In this document: positions 51,485 through 60,582 of the stretch, in pieces
How positions within the stretch are numbered: the first letter of the stretch is position 1
How the letters are laid out: each line of letters opens with the position of its first letter
NCBI GenBank assembly: GCA_001801685.1
Contig: MGYJ01000061.1
Coordinates: 1-64,000, forward strand
DNA length: 64,000 nt
Direction of reading: 5' to 3'
Source of the DNA: Gammaproteobacteria bacterium RIFCSPHIGHO2_12_FULL_63_22
Lineage (GTDB): Bacteria > Pseudomonadota > Gammaproteobacteria > Xanthomonadales > Xanthomonadaceae
Translations under genes and position numbers: made by a program
Notes under the pieces: generated by a model
The model's database searches: none
What the model saw: only the letters and a program-made list of their open reading frames with translations
Told to the model about the DNA's origin: nothing

Positions 51485-51561
51485 TGCGGGGTGGAGCAGT
51501 CTGGCAGCTCGTCGGGCTCATAACCCGAAGGTCGCAGGTTCAAATCCTGCCCCCGCTACCA
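51485..51561 (+). tRNA. metY: Initiator tRNA-fMet (anticodon CAT)
   Basis: A 77-base tRNA with encoded CCA and anticodon CAT at 51519-51521. Three initiator signatures are present: GGG/CCC pairs in the anticodon stem, the A11-U24 pair in the D stem, and no pair at 1-72. Unusually, positions 1 and 72 are both U, whereas E. coli has C1-A72. The place directly before rimP-nusA-infB is the same as E. coli metY. Confidence 0.95.
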
Positions 51562-51565
51562 GTTC

Positions 51566-51615
51566 AAGGCCGTATCCTTTCACCGATACTGCCCGGTCTT
51601 GTCGTCAACGGCCTT
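51566..51615 (+). repeat. 8-bp inverted repeat in the tRNA-rimP leader
   Basis: AAGGCCGT (51566-51573) is perfectly complementary to ACGGCCTT (51608-51615). In the transcript this would close a loop of 34 bases just before the terminator hairpin. It may help tRNA 3' maturation or compete with the terminator, though the arms do not overlap its stem. Confidence 0.4.
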
Positions 51616-51648
51616 GGTCGTTCCGACACCGGAACCTGGATGTACCGG

Positions 51649-51676
51649 AAAAGGGCCTTATGGCCCTTTTTTGTTT
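51649..51676 (+). terminator. Intrinsic terminator between tRNA-fMet and rimP
   Basis: Stem 51649-51657 with 51662-51670, a TTAT loop, and a run TTTTTTGTTT. It should end most tRNA transcripts. Because no other promoter is evident before rimP, read-through here could feed the rimP-nusA-infB operon, as happens at E. coli metY. Confidence 0.88.
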
Positions 51677-51710
51677 CCCGAGATTTGAAAACGAGGCACA
51701 CGCGCACCAA

Positions 51711-52271
51711 ATGTCAGGCAAAGCGGAAGAAATACAGGCATTGCTCGCACCGACCGTTGCATCGATCGGGCTTGAATTGCTGGGCGTGGAATTCATTCCG
51801 TCCGGCAACAGCGCGGTGCTGCGCCTGTATATCGACGTCGAAGGCCGGCACGTGGGTATCGAGGATTGCGAAGCCGCCAGCCGCGAAGTCGCTGCGCTGC
51901 TCGACCTGGAAGATCCGATCGCCTCGGAATACACGCTGGAAGTGTCATCGCCTGGCATTGACCGGCCGCTGTTCACCGTCCCGCAGTTCGCGCGCTTCAT
52001 CGGCGAGCAGGCGAAGGTGACGATGCGCCTGCCGCAGGACGGTCGCCGCCGGATCAATGGCCGCATCGTTCGCGTGGAAGGCGACAGCGTGGTCATCGCC
52101 GACGAGAAAGGCGAAGTCGCCATCGCCAAGGAAAATATTGAAAAGGCCCGCCTGGTGCCGGACCTGGTCGCCCTCGGGCTGGCCGCGCAACCGAAAAAAC
52201 CAGGTGGACAACGCGGCAAGCGCCGCAAACCCGATGGATCCGACACACCGGGATCATCTGACAAAGGCTGA
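51711..52271 (+). CDS. rimP: Ribosome maturation factor RimP
   Basis: RimP assists 30S subunit assembly. The 186-aa protein has LAPTVASIGLELLGVEFIPSG, EDCEAASREVAALLD and the family signature YTLEVSSPGIDRPLF, followed by an Sm-like C-terminal domain. A basic tail of about 30 residues is extra. The ATG at 51711 is preferred to one at 51660, which lies in the terminator. It is the first gene of the operon; nusA follows after 32 bases. Confidence 0.95.
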   Translation: MSGKAEEIQALLAPTVASIGLELLGVEFIPSGNSAVLRLYIDVEGRHVGIEDCEAASREVAALLDLEDPIASEYTLEVSSPGIDRPLFTVPQFARFIGEQAKVTMRLPQDGRRRINGRIVRVEGDSVVIADEKGEVAIAKENIEKARLVPDLVALGLAAQPKKPGGQRGKRRKPDGSDTPGSSDKG

Positions 52272-52303
52272 GGGCGCGCGAGCGTCCGCACGGAGCGAGT
52301 GAT

Positions 52304-53791
52304 ATGAGCAAGGAACTGTTGCTGGTCATGGAAGCGGTCGCCAATGAAAAGGGCGTGCCGCGCGAAGTCATCATCGAGGCCATGGAGGCCGCGTTGGCGT
52401 CTGCCGCGAAAAAGCGCTACCACGACCAGGAAGTGGACATCCGTGTGTCCATCGACCCGAAGACCGGCGAATACGAAACCTTCCGCCGTTGGGAAGTGGT
52501 GGCCGACGATGTCGTGATGGAATCGCCCGACCACCAACTGCGCCTGATGGATGCCATCGACGACAAGCCCGACGCCGAAGTTGGCGACTATGTCGAAGAG
52601 CAGATCGAGAACCCCGAATTCGGCCGCATCTCCGCCCAGGCCGCGAAGCAGGTCATCGTGCAGCGCGTGCGCGAAGCCGAGCGCGCGCAGGTCATCGATG
52701 CCTGGAAGGATCGGATTGGCGAACTGATCAATGGCGTGGTCAAGCGCGTCGAGCGCGGCAGCGTCTATGTGGACCTGGGCGGCAACGCCGAGGCTTTCAT
52801 CCCCAAGGACAAGGCCATCCCGCGTGACGTGTTGCGCCCGGGTGACCGCGTGCGCGGCTACCTGCTGGACGTTCGCGCGGAACCGCGCGGCCCGCAGTTG
52901 TTCATCTCGCGCACCGCCCCTGAATTCATGATGGAACTGTTCAAGCTCGAAGTGCCGGAAGTCGGCCAGGGCCTGGTTGAAATCAAGGCTGCTGCGCGTG
53001 ATCCGGGCGATCGCGCCAAGATCGCCGTGCTCGCCCACGACCACCGCACCGATCCGATCGGCGCCTGCATCGGCATGCGCGGTTCGCGCGTGCAGGCCGT
53101 GTCGAACGAACTCAACGGCGAGCGCGTGGACATCGTGCTGTGGTCGGACAATCCGGCGCAGTTCGTCATCAACGCCATGGCGCCTGCTGAAGTGCAGTCC
53201 ATCATTGTCGATGAAGAAAAGCATTCCATGGATTTGGCGGTTGCCGAAGACAAGCTGGCCCAGGCCATCGGCAAGGGCGGCCAGAACGTGCGCCTTGCCT
53301 CGCGCCTCACCGGCTGGCAGCTCAACGTGATGACCCAGGACCAGGTCACTGCCAAGAGCGACGCCGAACAAGCCACCGCCCGCCAGTTGTTCATGGACAA
53401 GCTGGAAGTGGATGAAGAGATCGCCGGCATCCTGGTGACGGAAGGCTTCAGCACCGTGGAAGAAATCGCCTACGTGCCGGCCGCCGAGTTGCTGGCGGTG
53501 GAAGGCTTCGACGAGGACATCGTCGAGGAACTGCGCGCCCGTGCCCGCGACGCGTTGCTCACCGAGGCCCTGGCGGCCGAAGAAGACGTGGAAGACCACA
53601 AGCCTTCCGAAGAACTGCTGGCCGTCGATGGCATGGACGAGCACACCGCCTACATCCTGGCCTCGCGCGGCGTCATCACCCGTGATGACCTGGCCGAGCT
53701 GGCAGTGGACGAAATCCTGGACATCGAAGGCATGGACGCCGAGCACGCCGCGAAGTTGATCATGGCGGCGCGGCAGCATTGGTTCGTGTAA
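52304..53791 (+). CDS. nusA: Transcription elongation/termination factor NusA
   Basis: NusA binds RNA polymerase and affects pausing, termination and antitermination. The 495-aa protein has the N-terminal polymerase-binding domain (about 1-130), an S1 domain ([20 protein letters not shown]), two KH domains ([37 protein letters not shown]) and two acidic C-terminal repeats ([22 protein letters not shown]), as in E. coli. GAGTG lies near the ATG. It is followed by infB after 68 bases. Confidence 0.97.
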   Translation: MSKELLLVMEAVANEKGVPREVIIEAMEAALASAAKKRYHDQEVDIRVSIDPKTGEYETFRRWEVVADDVVMESPDHQLRLMDAIDDKPDAEVGDYVEEQIENPEFGRISAQAAKQVIVQRVREAERAQVIDAWKDRIGELINGVVKRVERGSVYVDLGGNAEAFIPKDKAIPRDVLRPGDRVRGYLLDVRAEPRGPQLFISRTAPEFMMELFKLEVPEVGQGLVEIKAAARDPGDRAKIAVLAHDHRTDPIGACIGMRGSRVQAVSNELNGERVDIVLWSDNPAQFVINAMAPAEVQSIIVDEEKHSMDLAVAEDKLAQAIGKGGQNVRLASRLTGWQLNVMTQDQVTAKSDAEQATARQLFMDKLEVDEEIAGILVTEGFSTVEEIAYVPAAELLAVEGFDEDIVEELRARARDALLTEALAAEEDVEDHKPSEELLAVDGMDEHTAYILASRGVITRDDLAELAVDEILDIEGMDAEHAAKLIMAARQHWFV

Positions 53792-53859
53792 GCGATACGC
53801 ATTGAAGAAGCATCACCCCTGGCGCGAAATCCGCGCCGAACGCAAGGAATCACACCCTC

Positions 53860-56517
53860 ATGTCTGAAGTCACCGTAGGTTCTCTGGCCAAAGTGCTGGG
53901 CATGCCGACCGAAAAGCTGCTCGAGCAGCTTGCCGGCGCTGGCATGACCTTCAGCGGGCCGGATCAGGTGGTCAGCAGCACCGAGAAGATGAAGCTGCTC
54001 GGCTTCCTGCGCCGTACCCATGGCAAGGACGACAAGCCGGCTGAAGCGGCCGCGCCCAAGCAGATCACGCTCAAGCGCCGTACGGTCGAGGAAATCACCG
54101 TCAGCGCCGGCAAGGCCAAGACCACCGTCAACGTGGAAGTGCGCCAGAAGCGCACCTACATGAAGCGCGACCAGGTCGAAGCTCCCCCGGCAACGACCGA
54201 GCACGAAGAAGTCATGCGCAAGCTGGCCGAGGCGAAGGCCCGTCAGCAGGCCGAGCTCGACGCGCTGGACGAAGGCGACCGCAAGCGCAAGATGGCGGAA
54301 ATCGCCAAGCGCGAAGCGGAAGAGGCTGCACGCCTGGCACGCGAGGCCGCCGCCGCTGCCGCGGCGCCGCCGGTCGAGCTTCCGGCCGTGGTCGATGCCG
54401 AAGTCGTCGATCCGCGCAAGGAAAAGCACGCACCGCGTCCGCACAAGGTCGACCAGCCGCGCTCGGATGCAAAGCCGGCCATGCCGAGCCGTCCGCCGAT
54501 GAACAAGTCGCCGGCCAATGCGCCCGGCAACAAGGCGCCTGCGCCCAAGCACAAGGCCCGCGGTTCGCACGCGATGGTCGACAACGAAGGCGAAGACGGC
54601 ACCACGCCCTTGTTCGTCACCGGCCAGTTGCACCTGACTGCCGACGAGCGCGCCCGCCGCAGCTCGGCCGGCAACCGCAAGAAGCCGAAGATGAAGACGG
54701 CAGAACCGTCGCGCACGTCCTCGGGCGCGCACGGCTTCTCGAAGCCGACCGCGCCGATCCTGCGCGAGGTTTTCATCGGCGAGAACATCCTGGTCTCCGA
54801 ACTCGCGAACAAGCTGGCAATGAAGGGCAGCGAAGTCGTCAGGGCATTGTTCAAGATGGGCATGATGGTCACCATCAATGAAGTGATCGACCACGACACC
54901 GCCGTGCTGGTGGTTGAAGAACTCGGCCACAAGGCCAGCAAGGACAACGACGACGACGCCGAGCTCGCGCTCGAGGCGCAGGCCGTGGAAGTGCAGGGCG
55001 AACGCTCCGTGCGTCCGCCGGTGGTCACCATCATGGGCCACGTGGACCATGGCAAGACCAGCCTGCTCGATTACATTCGTCGCGCCAAGGTGGCTTCCGG
55101 TGAAGCAGGCGGCATCACCCAGCACATCGGCGCCTACCACGTCGAAACCGGCAAGGGCGTCATCACCTTCCTCGACACCCCGGGCCACTCGGCATTCACC
55201 TCGATGCGCGCACGTGGCGCCAAGCTGACCGACATCGTCGTGCTGGTGGTTGCTGCCGATGACGGCGTCATGCCGCAGACGATCGAAGCGGTGAACCACG
55301 CACGCGCGGCCAAGGTGCCGTTGCTGGTGGCGATGAACAAGATGGACAAGCCGGATGCGAATCCGGACAACATCAAGCAGGGCCTGGTGAAGATCGAAGT
55401 CGTGCCCGAAGAGTGGGGCGGCGACGTGCAGTTCGTACCCGTGTCGGCCAAGACCGGCGACGGCGTTGACGCCTTGCTCGAAGCGATCCTGGTGCAGGCC
55501 GAAGTGATGGAGCTGCGCGCCACGGTTGACGCGCGCGCCACCGGCGTCGTCATCGAATCCGCGCTCGACAAGGGCCGCGGTCCGGTCGCGACGGTGCTGG
55601 TGCAGCAGGGCACGCTGAAGAAGGGCGATTACCTGGTTTGCGGCGTGCAGTACGGCCGCGTTCGCGCGCTCTTCGACGAGAACGGCAAGCAGGCCGATTC
55701 GGCCGGCCCGTCCATTCCGGTGCAGGTGCTCGGCTTGTCGGGCGTGCCCGATGCCGGCGACGATTTCGTGGTGGTGGCCGACGAGCGCCTGGCGCGCGAA
55801 GTCGCCCAGCAGCGCGATGCCAAGCGCCGCGAAACGCGCCTGGTCAAGCAGCCCGGCAGCAAGATGGAAGACGTCATCGCCCAGATGGGCATGGCCAACG
55901 GCCAGCAGACGCTCAACATCGTGGTCAAGGCCGACGTGCAGGGTTCTGCCGAGGCATTGCGCGAGTCGCTGACTGCCTTGTCGAACGAGCTGATCAACAT
56001 CAACGTGATCGAGTCGGGCGTGGGCGGCATCACCGAGTCCGATGCGACGCGCGCGGCTTCGGCCAAGGCCGTCATCATCGGCTTCAACGTGCGTGCCGAC
56101 GCGAGTGCGCGCCGGGTCATCGAGAATGCAGGCCTCGACCTGCGCTACTTCTCGATCATCTACGACGTGATCGACCAGGTTAAGCAGGTTGCCTCCGGCA
56201 TGCTCGGCGTGGAGATCCGCGAAGAGATCATCGGTATCGCCGAGGTTCGCGACGTGTTCCGCAGCTCCAAGTTCGGCGCGGTCGCAGGTTCCCTGGTCGT
56301 GGAAGGCACGGTCAAGCGCAACAAGCCGATCCGCGTGCTGCGCAACTCCGTGGTCGTGTTCGAAGGCGAACTGGAATCGCTGCGTCGCTTCAAGGAAATC
56401 GTGGACGAGGTCAAGTCGGGTACCGAGTGCGGTATTGCCGTGAAGGCCTACAACGACGTGCAGCCTGGCGACCAGATCGAATGCTTCGAGCGAATTGAAG
56501 TCAAGCGCAGCCTCTGA
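53860..56517 (+). CDS. infB: Translation initiation factor IF-2
   Basis: IF-2 is the GTPase that brings fMet-tRNA to the ribosome. The 885-aa protein has the N-terminal infB helix (about 1-50), a long charged linker rich in Glu, Lys and Ala (about 100-290), and the G domain with [17 protein letters not shown] and NKMD. The C-terminal fMet-tRNA-binding domain ends [15 protein letters not shown]. The initiator tRNA it binds is encoded 2.3 kb upstream. Its stop overlaps the rbfA ATG by one base. Confidence 0.97.
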   Translation: MSEVTVGSLAKVLGMPTEKLLEQLAGAGMTFSGPDQVVSSTEKMKLLGFLRRTHGKDDKPAEAAAPKQITLKRRTVEEITVSAGKAKTTVNVEVRQKRTYMKRDQVEAPPATTEHEEVMRKLAEAKARQQAELDALDEGDRKRKMAEIAKREAEEAARLAREAAAAAAAPPVELPAVVDAEVVDPRKEKHAPRPHKVDQPRSDAKPAMPSRPPMNKSPANAPGNKAPAPKHKARGSHAMVDNEGEDGTTPLFVTGQLHLTADERARRSSAGNRKKPKMKTAEPSRTSSGAHGFSKPTAPILREVFIGENILVSELANKLAMKGSEVVRALFKMGMMVTINEVIDHDTAVLVVEELGHKASKDNDDDAELALEAQAVEVQGERSVRPPVVTIMGHVDHGKTSLLDYIRRAKVASGEAGGITQHIGAYHVETGKGVITFLDTPGHSAFTSMRARGAKLTDIVVLVVAADDGVMPQTIEAVNHARAAKVPLLVAMNKMDKPDANPDNIKQGLVKIEVVPEEWGGDVQFVPVSAKTGDGVDALLEAILVQAEVMELRATVDARATGVVIESALDKGRGPVATVLVQQGTLKKGDYLVCGVQYGRVRALFDENGKQADSAGPSIPVQVLGLSGVPDAGDDFVVVADERLAREVAQQRDAKRRETRLVKQPGSKMEDVIAQMGMANGQQTLNIVVKADVQGSAEALRESLTALSNELININVIESGVGGITESDATRAASAKAVIIGFNVRADASARRVIENAGLDLRYFSIIYDVIDQVKQVASGMLGVEIREEIIGIAEVRDVFRSSKFGAVAGSLVVEGTVKRNKPIRVLRNSVVVFEGELESLRRFKEIVDEVKSGTECGIAVKAYNDVQPGDQIECFERIEVKRSL

Positions 56518-56930
56518 TGGCAGGCAAGACCTTCTACCGTACCGACCGGGTCTCGGCGCAGCTGCGCCGGGACCTCGGATTGATCGTGCACCAGGCGGTC
56601 CGTGAACACGGGCTGCCCTCGGTCAGCGTTTCGGACGTGGAGATCAGCCGCGACATGTCGCACGCCAAGGTGTTCGTGACGGCACTGTTGCCCGACCAGG
56701 CGCCCGCGGCCATCAAGGGCCTGAAGGCGCTGGCGCCGGAACTGCGCTTCCAGTTGGCGAAGGCCGTGCGCATGCGCCACGTGCCCGAACTGCATTTCCA
56801 CTACGACGATTCGGTGGACAAGGGCGAGCGCATCGATGCCCTGCTGCGTGAAAATCCTGCGGCAGAAGAATCGCCGGAAGCATCATCCGATGAATCGCCT
56901 GATGCGCCCGCTTCGGAAGACGACGCCTGA
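56517..56930 (+). CDS. rbfA: Ribosome-binding factor A
   Basis: RbfA is a 30S maturation factor of the KH fold. The 137-aa protein has [21 protein letters not shown] and the family motif [17 protein letters not shown], then an acidic Ser/Glu/Asp-rich tail of about 30 residues. TGATG couples it to infB, and its TGA overlaps the proposed truB CTG. Confidence 0.95.
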   Translation: MAGKTFYRTDRVSAQLRRDLGLIVHQAVREHGLPSVSVSDVEISRDMSHAKVFVTALLPDQAPAAIKGLKALAPELRFQLAKAVRMRHVPELHFHYDDSVDKGERIDALLRENPAAEESPEASSDESPDAPASEDDA

Positions 56931-57859
56931 ACAAGCCGGCGCGCACCCAGTTCCGCCCACTCGACGGCATCCTGTTGCTGGACAAGCCGCCGGGCATGAG
57001 TTCGAACCAGGCCCTCCAGCGCGTTCGCCACCTGTTCCGGGCCGAGAAGGCCGGGCACACCGGTAGCCTCGATCCCCTGGCCACCGGCCTGCTGCCGGTT
57101 TGCTTTGGCGAAGCCACCAAGATTGCGGGACTGCTGTTGGGCAATGCCAAGGCCTATGAGACAACGGCCAGGCTAGGCGTCACCACCGATACCGATGACG
57201 CCGACGGCCAGCCGCTGCGTGAACGCGCCGTGCCGGTGCTTGACGATGCGGCCGTAACGGCAGCGCTGCAAGCCTTCCTCGGGCGCATCTCCCAGCGGCC
57301 GCCGATCTACTCGGCGCTGAAGCAGGGCGGCGAGCCGCTCTATGCGAAAGCCCGCCGTGGCGAGACGGTGGACGTGCCCGAGCGCGAAGTCGAAGTCCAT
57401 TCGATCGAGTTGGTCAGCTTGGAAGGGGATGTGGTTTCGCTTCGCATCACCTGCGGATCCGGCACCTACATCCGCAGCATCGTGCGCGACCTGGGCGAAG
57501 CGCTGGGCTGCGGTGCGCACGTACTGACGCTGCGCAGGTTGTGGGTCGATCCCTTCAGGCAGCCGCGCATGTGCACGCTGGACGAATTGCGTGCTCTGGC
57601 GGACGCCGAAGGCGAGGCCGCCCTGGAGGCGCTGCTGCTGCCGGTGGACGCCGGGCTGGTGGAATGGCCGCGAGTCGCATTGGACGCCGCACAGGCCGCC
57701 GCGCTGGGCCAGGGACAGCCGGTTCGGCTCGATCTTTCCGGCGAAGTCAGGGATGTGAACGTGACCGATCTTTCAGGTCGATCACTGGGACTGGGCAGGA
57801 TCGAGGCCGATGGCACGCTGCGGGCGCGCCGGCTGTTCCGCTGGACCTGCGGCGGCTAA
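56927..57859 (+). CDS. truB: tRNA pseudouridine(55) synthase TruB (probable CTG start)
   Basis: TruB makes pseudouridine 55 in the T-loop of all elongator tRNAs. The catalytic Asp is in [14 protein letters not shown] (Asp49 with the start used here). After the in-frame stop at 56900 there is no ATG, GTG or TTG before TTG 56975, yet homologues carry a segment like [18 protein letters not shown] at 56927 would supply it, overlaps the rbfA stop as CTGA, and has GGAAG seven bases upstream. The product would be 310 aa. The TTG at 56975 would cut the first core strand. Confidence 0.85.
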   Translation: MNKPARTQFRPLDGILLLDKPPGMSSNQALQRVRHLFRAEKAGHTGSLDPLATGLLPVCFGEATKIAGLLLGNAKAYETTARLGVTTDTDDADGQPLRERAVPVLDDAAVTAALQAFLGRISQRPPIYSALKQGGEPLYAKARRGETVDVPEREVEVHSIELVSLEGDVVSLRITCGSGTYIRSIVRDLGEALGCGAHVLTLRRLWVDPFRQPRMCTLDELRALADAEGEAALEALLLPVDAGLVEWPRVALDAAQAAALGQGQPVRLDLSGEVRDVNVTDLSGRSLGLGRIEADGTLRARRLFRWTCGG

Positions 57860-57889
57860 GCCCGTGGGGCGGCCTTCACACCGCCAAAC

Positions 57890-57924
57890 TTGTCCGTAAA
57901 GCGCCATACCCGTACAATTACGGG
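57890..57924 (+). promoter_or_regulatory. Promoter of rpsO with a palindrome around the -10
   Basis: -35 TTGTCC (57890-57895), a 17-base spacer, and -10 TACAAT (57913-57918). The -10 sits in the centre of a perfect inverted repeat, CCCGTA-CAAT-TACGGG (57909-57924). The transcript would start near 57925, giving a leader of about 105 bases before rpsO. Confidence 0.7.
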
Positions 57925-58029
57925 GCTCGAACGAGCACTTCCAGCACTTCCATTACCAACAGGCGGGTAACGCGGTACGTCGCCAACGCGGCGTTTCTGC
58001 GGACTTCGCATCACAAGAGAATAAACACC
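57925..58029 (+). promoter_or_regulatory. rpsO leader, candidate S15 autoregulation region
   Basis: The leader can form at least one short hairpin (CGCC-AACG-CGGCG region near 57980-57995). S15 represses its own mRNA by binding leader structures in several phyla, with structures that differ between lineages. A specific S15 site is not proven here. Confidence 0.35.
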
Positions 58030-58293
58030 ATGGCAAACATTGATACCGGCAAGATCATCGAAGAGTTCAAGCGCGTTCCCAACGACACCGGTTCGCCGGA
58101 AGTCCAGGTCGCACTGCTCTCGGCACGCATCGACCACCTGTCCGAACACTTCAAGGCGCACAAGCAGGACCACCATTCGCGCCGCGGCCTGCTGATGATG
58201 GTCAACCAGCGCCGCAGCCTGCTCGGCTACCTCAAGAAGAAAGATTCCGCGCGTTACCAGGCATTGATCGAGCGCCTGGGCCTGCGTCGCTAA
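58030..58293 (+). CDS. rpsO: 30S ribosomal protein S15
   Basis: S15 binds 16S rRNA at the three-way junction in the platform. The 87-aa protein contains the family signature [19 protein letters not shown] and ends [10 protein letters not shown]. Two conserved residues contacting rRNA (His and Asp in KQDHHSRRG) are intact. AAGAG lies upstream of the ATG. Confidence 0.98.
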   Translation: MANIDTGKIIEEFKRVPNDTGSPEVQVALLSARIDHLSEHFKAHKQDHHSRRGLLMMVNQRRSLLGYLKKKDSARYQALIERLGLRR

Positions 58294-58306
58294 TACAGTT
58301 TTCACC

Positions 58307-58337
58307 ACGCGGCGCCTACGGGCGCCGCGTCCGTTTT
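58307..58337 (+). terminator. Terminator-like hairpin between rpsO and pnp
   Basis: A perfect ten-base-pair stem (58307-58316 with 58321-58330), TACG loop, followed by CCGTTTT. The weak T-tract suggests partial termination, letting pnp be read from the rpsO promoter as in E. coli. Confidence 0.75.
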
Positions 58338-58340
58338 GAA

Positions 58341-58374
58341 GCCCATGCGAAAAACATGGGCGCTCCCGGGGAGC
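58341..58374 (+). promoter_or_regulatory. Stem-loops in the pnp leader
   Basis: GCCCATG-loop-CATGGGC (58341-58347 with 58355-58361) forms a perfect seven-base-pair stem with an A-rich loop. A smaller GCTCC/GGAGC hairpin follows. In E. coli an RNase III-cleaved stem in this place is used by PNPase to control its own mRNA; equivalence here is an inference. Confidence 0.4.
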
Positions 58375-58412
58375 GGGGTGTTTCCCGGGCTAATGACTGA
58401 AGGAATAAAATC

Positions 58413-60509
58413 GTGGCGAAAGTAACCAAGTCGTTCCAGTACGGACAACACCAGGTAACGCTGGAAACCGGCGAGATCGCTCGCCAGGCCAGTTCGGTCA
58501 TCGTCCGCATGGGCGACACCGTCGTGCTGGTGACGGCAGTCGGCAACAAGAAGGCCAAGGAAGGGCAGGATTTCTTCCCGCTTACCGTGGACTACATCGA
58601 GAAGTTCTACGCCGGCGGCCGCATCCCGGGTGGCTTCTTCAAGCGTGAAGGCCGCCAGACCGAAAAGGAGACCTTGATCTCCCGCCTGATCGACCGTCCG
58701 TGCCGTCCGCTCTTTCCGGAAGGCTTCACCAACGAAGTGCAGGTCATCGCGACCGTGCTTTCGCTGAATCCGGAAATCGACAGCGACATTCCCGCCCTGA
58801 TTGGTGCGTCTGCTGCCCTGTCGCTGTCTGGCCTGCCGTTCGCCGGTCCGATCGGCGCCGCCAAGGTCGGTTACACCGACGGCAACTACATCCTCAACCC
58901 CAGCGCCACGGAGCTTAAGACCTCGAAGCTCGAACTCGTCGTTGCCGGTACCTCGAACGCCGTGCTGATGGTTGAATCCGAAGCCGCGCTGCTGTCGGAA
59001 GAAGTGATGCTGGGCGCCGTGATGTTCGGCCACCAGCAGCTGCAGGCCGTCATCAACTGCATCAACGAGCTGGTCGCCGAAGTCGGCGTTACCCGTTGGG
59101 ACTGGAAAGCCCCGGCCAAGAACGAAGCCCTGATCGCCGCCGTCGACGCTGCCGTGGGCGACCGCCTCAGCACCGCCTACGCCGTGCGTGACAAGCTGGA
59201 GCGTCGCGATGCGATCTCCAAGCTGAAGTCGGAAATCGTCGAAGCGCTGAAGCCGCAGGCCGAAGCCAATGGCTGGAACCTGGCCGATGTCGGCAAGGAA
59301 TTCGGCGAGCTGGAATACAACACGATGCGCGCCTCGGTCCTCAAGACCCGCACCCGCCTCGACGGCCGTGACCTGGTCACCGTCCGCCAGATCAGCGTGC
59401 GCACCGGCGTGTTGCCGCGCACCCATGGCTCGGCCCTGTTCACCCGCGGCGAAACCCAGGCGCTGGTCACCACCACGCTCGGCACCACGCGCGACGGCCA
59501 GGTCATCGACGCCGTGTCGGGCGAGTACAAGGAACACTTCCTGTTCCATTACAACTTCCCCCCGTTCTCGGTGGGTGAAGCCGGCCGCATGATGGGCCCG
59601 AAGCGTCGCGAAATCGGCCACGGCCGCCTCGCCAAGCGCGGCGTGCTCGCCGTCATGCCGACCATGGAAGAATTCCCGTACACCATCCGTTGCGTGTCTG
59701 AAATCACCGAGTCGAACGGCTCCTCGTCCATGGCATCGGTCTGCGGTTCCTCGCTGGCCCTGATGGACGCGGGCATCCCGATCAAGGCGCCGGTCGCGGG
59801 TATCGCGATGGGCCTTATCAAGGAAGGTTCCGACTTCGCCGTGCTGTCCGACATCCTGGGTGACGAAGATCACCTGGGCGACATGGACTTCAAGGTGGCC
59901 GGTTCCGAGTCGGGCATCTCCGCGCTGCAGATGGACATCAAGATCGACGGCATCACCGAAGAGATCATGAAGGTCGCGCTGGCCCAGGCCAAGCAGGGCC
60001 GCCTGCACATCCTCGGCGAAATGGCCAAGGCACTCAGCGCCCCGCGTGCCGAGATGTCCGAGTACGCGCCGCGCCTGCTGACCATGAAGATCCATCCGGA
60101 CAAGATCCGCGAAGTGATCGGCAAGGGCGGTTCGGTGATCCAGGCGATCACCAAGGAAACCGGCACGCAGATCGACATCCAGGACGACGGCACCATCGTC
60201 ATCGCGTCGGTCAACCACGCCGCTGCCGAAGCTGCGAAGGCACGCATCGAACAGATCACGTCCGATGTCGAGCCGGGCCGCATCTACGACGGCAAGGTCG
60301 CCAAGATCATGGACTTCGGTGCATTCGTCACCATCGCCCCGGGCAAGGATGGCCTGGTGCACGTGTCGCAGATCTCCAACGAGCGCGTCGAGAAAGTCGG
60401 CGACAAGTTGAAGGAAGGCGACCTGGTCAAGGTCAAGGTGCTGGAAGTCGACAAACAGGGCCGCATCCGCCTGTCGATGAAGGCCGTGGAAGAGGGCGAG
60501 GGCGTCTAA
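58413..60509 (+). CDS. pnp: Polyribonucleotide nucleotidyltransferase (PNPase)
   Basis: PNPase degrades RNA from the 3' end with phosphate. The 698-aa protein has two RNase PH domains (catalytic region [21 protein letters not shown], given as ESNGSS and [11 protein letters not shown]), a KH domain ([20 protein letters not shown]) and an S1 domain ([20 protein letters not shown]). The GTG at 58413 has AAGGA about eight bases upstream and gives [20 protein letters not shown]. It is the last gene of the operon. Confidence 0.98.
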   Translation: MAKVTKSFQYGQHQVTLETGEIARQASSVIVRMGDTVVLVTAVGNKKAKEGQDFFPLTVDYIEKFYAGGRIPGGFFKREGRQTEKETLISRLIDRPCRPLFPEGFTNEVQVIATVLSLNPEIDSDIPALIGASAALSLSGLPFAGPIGAAKVGYTDGNYILNPSATELKTSKLELVVAGTSNAVLMVESEAALLSEEVMLGAVMFGHQQLQAVINCINELVAEVGVTRWDWKAPAKNEALIAAVDAAVGDRLSTAYAVRDKLERRDAISKLKSEIVEALKPQAEANGWNLADVGKEFGELEYNTMRASVLKTRTRLDGRDLVTVRQISVRTGVLPRTHGSALFTRGETQALVTTTLGTTRDGQVIDAVSGEYKEHFLFHYNFPPFSVGEAGRMMGPKRREIGHGRLAKRGVLAVMPTMEEFPYTIRCVSEITESNGSSSMASVCGSSLALMDAGIPIKAPVAGIAMGLIKEGSDFAVLSDILGDEDHLGDMDFKVAGSESGISALQMDIKIDGITEEIMKVALAQAKQGRLHILGEMAKALSAPRAEMSEYAPRLLTMKIHPDKIREVIGKGGSVIQAITKETGTQIDIQDDGTIVIASVNHAAAEAAKARIEQITSDVEPGRIYDGKVAKIMDFGAFVTIAPGKDGLVHVSQISNERVEKVGDKLKEGDLVKVKVLEVDKQGRIRLSMKAVEEGEGV

Positions 60510-60529
60510 GCCCCGCTTTCCCGCGAACG

Positions 60530-60559
60530 AAAAAAGCCGCCTTCGAGGCGGCTTTTTTT
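60530..60559. terminator. Bidirectional terminator after pnp
   Basis: An A-tract, the stem GCCGCCT-TCG-AGGCGGC and a long T-tract form a symmetrical terminator. It serves pnp and the convergent minus-strand gene. Confidence 0.95.
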
Positions 60560-60582
60560 ATGTCCATTGTCGCTGCGGGCAA

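Noticed and set aside
46245..51521. A minus-strand open frame of about 1758 codons across nuoL, nuoM and nuoN
   Set aside because: It is fully antisense to three intact complex I genes, has no recognisable domain and an odd His/Gln/Arg/Glu composition. High third-position GC on the coding strand removes stops from this antisense frame; length alone is not evidence.
51605..53779. A 724-codon minus-strand frame over rimP and nusA
   Set aside because: Antisense shadow of conserved genes with complete domain structure on the plus strand.
58302..60362. A 686-codon minus-strand frame over pnp
   Set aside because: Antisense to pnp, His/Asp/Gly-rich, no family pattern, and it lies within the known operon.
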